From NCBI RefSeq assembly GCF_900112765.1, contig NZ_FOMZ01000007.1, forward strand, positions 186,001 through 250,000: 64,000 nt of DNA, given 5' to 3'. The notes beneath the pieces are model-generated. The model ran no database searches, was not told where the DNA came from, and saw only the letters and a list, made by a program, of their open reading frames with translations. Position numbers and translations under genes: made by a program. Below, piece after piece: positions 62,179-64,000 of this stretch; position 1 is the first letter of the stretch; each line of letters begins with the position of its first letter. Source of the DNA: Actinopolyspora alba (GTDB lineage Bacteria; Actinomycetota; Actinomycetes; Mycobacteriales; Pseudonocardiaceae).

Positions 62179-62883
62179 GTGAACCCAGCTCAACCGGTCG
62201 TCGGCGTGCTCGCCCTGCAGGGCGGCGTCGCCGAGCATCTCGCCGCGCTGCGGCGCATCGGGGTGACCGCGTGCCCGGTGCGTCGTCCCGAGGAACTCGC
62301 CCGGGTCGACGCCCTCGTGCTGCCGGGCGGGGAATCGACCACCATGACGCGGTTGTTGGACACCTTCGAACTCTTCGAGCCGCTGCGTGCGCGGCTGCGG
62401 GAAGGTATGCCCGCCTACGGGTCCTGCGCGGGCATGGTGCTGCTCGCGGACAGCGTGCTCGACGACCGCTCCGAGGTTCGGGGCAGTCCCGGCGTCCGCT
62501 CGATGGGGGCGCTGGACGTGGTCGTCCGCCGCAACGCCTTCGGGCGGCAGGTGGATTCCTTCGAGGCGGATCTCGACTTCGCCGGGATCGAAGGCCCGGC
62601 GTTGCGCGCCGTGTTCATTCGGGCCCCCCTCGTAGAGAAAGCGGGCGCCGATGTGACCGTGCTGGCCAGCGTGCCGTCTCCCGCCGGGCCGCCGGACGGA
62701 CGACCGGCGGAGACGGGTGCGGGTACCATCGTCGCGGTTCGGCAGGGACCGGTGCTCGCCACGGCTTTCCATCCCGAGCTGGTCAACGGTGACGACCGCG
62801 TGCACCGACTGTTCGTGCGGATGATCAACGAGAACAGCGGGCATACCGGCCCGGTACGACCTGATACCACGGAGGACAAATGA
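62179..62883 (+). CDS. pdxT: Pyridoxal 5'-phosphate synthase glutaminase subunit PdxT
   Basis: Glutaminase feeding ammonia to Pdx[17 protein letters not shown] opens the fold, LPGGESTTM binds substrate, Cys83 in GSCAGMVLL is the nucleophile, and His198/Glu200 in AFHPEL complete the triad. The 234 aa are some 30 more than usual, from a Pro/Gly-rich insert near residue 175 and a polar tail after the last helix. GTG 62179 starts it. Its stop overlaps the ATG of yebC. Confidence 0.95.
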   Translation: MNPAQPVVGVLALQGGVAEHLAALRRIGVTACPVRRPEELARVDALVLPGGESTTMTRLLDTFELFEPLRARLREGMPAYGSCAGMVLLADSVLDDRSEVRGSPGVRSMGALDVVVRRNAFGRQVDSFEADLDFAGIEGPALRAVFIRAPLVEKAGADVTVLASVPSPAGPPDGRPAETGAGTIVAVRQGPVLATAFHPELVNGDDRVHRLFVRMINENSGHTGPVRPDTTEDK

Positions 62884-63632
62884 GCGGCCACTCCAAGTGG
62901 GCCACGACCAAGCACAAGAAGGCCGCCCTCGACGCCAAGCGCGGCAAGCTCTTCGCGAAGCTGACCAAGAACATCGAGGTCGCCGCGCGTACGGGTGGGG
63001 GCGACCCGGAGGCCAACCCCACGCTGTTCGACGCCATGCAGAAGGCGCGCAAGTCCTCGGTACCGCAGGACAACATCGAGCGCGCCCGCAAGCGCGGCGC
63101 CGGTGAGGAAGCCGGCGGCGCCGACTGGGAGACGGTCATGTACGAGGGCTACGCCCCCAACGGGGTGGCCGTGCTGATCGAGTGCCTGACCGACAATCGC
63201 AACCGCGCCGCGGGCGAGGTGCGCACCGCCATGAACAAGCACGGCGGTTCGATGGCCGACGCGGGGTCGGTGGCCTACCTGTTCAACCGGCGTGGCGTGG
63301 TGATCCTGCCCAAGAACGGTCTCAGCGAGGAGGACGTCCTCGGCGCCGTGCTGGAGGCTGGCGCCGAGGAGATCGAGGACCTCGGCGAGAACTACGAGAT
63401 CCTCTGCGAGCCGAGCGACCTCGTGCCCGTCCGCAAGGCCCTGCAGGCCGAGGGCATCGAGTACGACTCCGCTGAGCCCAGCTTCCTGCCGTCGGTCAAC
63501 GTGCCGCTGGACAGCGAGGGCGCACGCAAGGTCTTCAAGCTCATCGACGTGCTGGAGGACTGCGACGACGTGCAGAACGTCTACTCGAACTTCGACGTCA
63601 GCGACGAGGTCATGGCCCAGGTCTCGGCGTGA
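62880..63632 (+). CDS. yebC: YebC/PmpR family DNA-binding protein
   Basis: Regulator/translation-associated protein of 250 aa. [24 protein letters not shown] is the conserved N-terminus (in two segments), then [31 protein letters not shown] and the three-domain C-terminal end [18 protein letters not shown]. YebC_I proteins have been reported to relieve ribosome stalling on proline stretches as well as to bind DNA. The pdxT-yebC adjacency with ATGA overlap matches mycobacteria. A terminator hairpin follows. Confidence 0.95.
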   Translation: MSGHSKWATTKHKKAALDAKRGKLFAKLTKNIEVAARTGGGDPEANPTLFDAMQKARKSSVPQDNIERARKRGAGEEAGGADWETVMYEGYAPNGVAVLIECLTDNRNRAAGEVRTAMNKHGGSMADAGSVAYLFNRRGVVILPKNGLSEEDVLGAVLEAGAEEIEDLGENYEILCEPSDLVPVRKALQAEGIEYDSAEPSFLPSVNVPLDSEGARKVFKLIDVLEDCDDVQNVYSNFDVSDEVMAQVSA

Positions 63633-63639
63633 GCCGGAT

Positions 63640-63669
63640 GGAACTTCCGGACAACGGTCCGGAAGTTCC
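63640..63669 (+). terminator. Terminator after yebC
   Basis: GGAACTTCCGGAC (63640-63652) pairs perfectly with 63657-63669, 13 bp and a four-base loop, seven bases after the yebC stop. Confidence 0.8.
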
Positions 63670-63742
63670 CGTGCGTGCTCGACGGCGGCCCGTGCGGCGG
63701 GAGCGGTCGATCGGTTGGTCCCCGCCCGGTGCCCGCGGACGC

Positions 63743-64000
63743 TCAGAGCCTGCGGACCCGTGCCAGCCAGGCCGCCGTGTCGACCTGCTCCTCGGGCGAG
63801 ACGTCGAATCGTGCGGCGTACTCCTCGCCGGCGACCCCGCGGTAGACGTGCTGCTCCAGGGAATCGATGATCCAACCGTCACCGAACGAGTTCCGCACCT
63901 GCTCGGCGCTCAGGCGCGGCCCGCCGGCGTCCTCGATGTCCGACAGTGCGAGCACGTGTACCACGGCCCCCGGGCCGCACACCGCGTGCAGGCTCCTGGT
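63743..64000 (-). CDS. SAM-dependent methyltransferase, C-terminal part (cut by window end)
   Basis: The last 86 codons of a gene that begins beyond position 64000. GAVVHVLALSDIED, the AEQVRNSFGDGWIIDSLE segment and a final WLARVRRL resemble the end of class I methyltransferases of the thiopurine methyltransferase-like group common in actinobacteria. The SAM-binding region is outside the window, so the family call is provisional. Confidence 0.6.
   Translation of the reverse strand, partial: TRSLHAVCGPGAVVHVLALSDIEDAGGPRLSAEQVRNSFGDGWIIDSLEQHVYRGVAGEEYAARFDVSPEEQVDTAAWLARVRRL

Overview
The window is high-GC actinobacterial DNA. Mycothiol-dependent formaldehyde detoxification (mscR), an SsgA-like sporulation protein, DUF397 and DUF574 families, F420/LLM oxidoreductases, a phosphatidylinositol-phosphate synthase and a 10-methyl fatty acid gene pair point to a filamentous, mycothiol-producing actinomycete. 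The best guess is the Pseudonocardiales or Actinopolysporales (Actinopolyspora- or Saccharopolyspora-like); this placement is inferred from gene content only.

Layout. 0-5.4 kb: PfpI-type protein, DUF2795 and DUF5709 proteins, a serine beta-lactamase-fold hydrolase, an alpha/beta hydrolase and 3-hydroxyacyl-CoA dehydrogenase. 5.4-8.8 kb: a GntR/FCD regulator divergent from a class III CoA-transferase and a glutaryl-CoA dehydrogenase, read here as a glutarate-type catabolic unit. 9-16.4 kb: MFS exporter, DUF574 methyltransferase, mscR with its metallo-hydrolase partner, a two-component system and a Gfo/Idh/MocA oxidoreductase. 16.4-22 kb: small membrane proteins, a DUF952-DUF985 fusion, a D-2-hydroxyacid dehydrogenase, an LLM oxidoreductase and a holin-like protein. 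22-24.4 kb: four tRNA genes and ssgB. 24.4-31 kb: an XRE-cupin regulator with a BenE transporter, then the proline catabolic pair pruA-putB with a divergent PucR-type regulator. 31-37.5 kb: universal stress protein, an Rv1264-like adenylate cyclase, the tmsA-tmsB 10-methyl lipid pair, and nsrR-hmp for nitric oxide defence, with recognisable NsrR-like sites. 37.8-44.2 kb: lipase-maturation-factor-like membrane protein, fprA under a palindrome resembling an iron box, a second DUF574 methyltransferase and a PAS-GGDEF protein with a degenerate EAL domain.

44.3-48.5 kb and 59.3-63.7 kb carry thrS-HIT-pgsA and pdxS...pdxT-yebC, two parts of a block that is nearly continuous in mycobacteria. Between them lies an accessory region of about 11 kb. 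It holds XRE/DUF397 genes with a partial duplication, a DUF3558 lipoprotein, and a type VII secretion-like cassette: SAV_915 protein, EspC-like protein, a WXG100-type long protein split by a frameshift at a G5 tract, and a four-helix membrane protein. It also holds a GlxA-type regulator and an EF-G-like GTPase. This region is the most promising place for an undescribed system.

Several gaps hold strong intergenic palindromes: bidirectional terminators between convergent genes, operator-like repeats in divergent promoters, and a dispersed palindrome family built on GATTTC-TCGC-GAAATC. Starts were chosen by eye from ribosome binding sites and family length. All family calls come from motif recognition without database searches.
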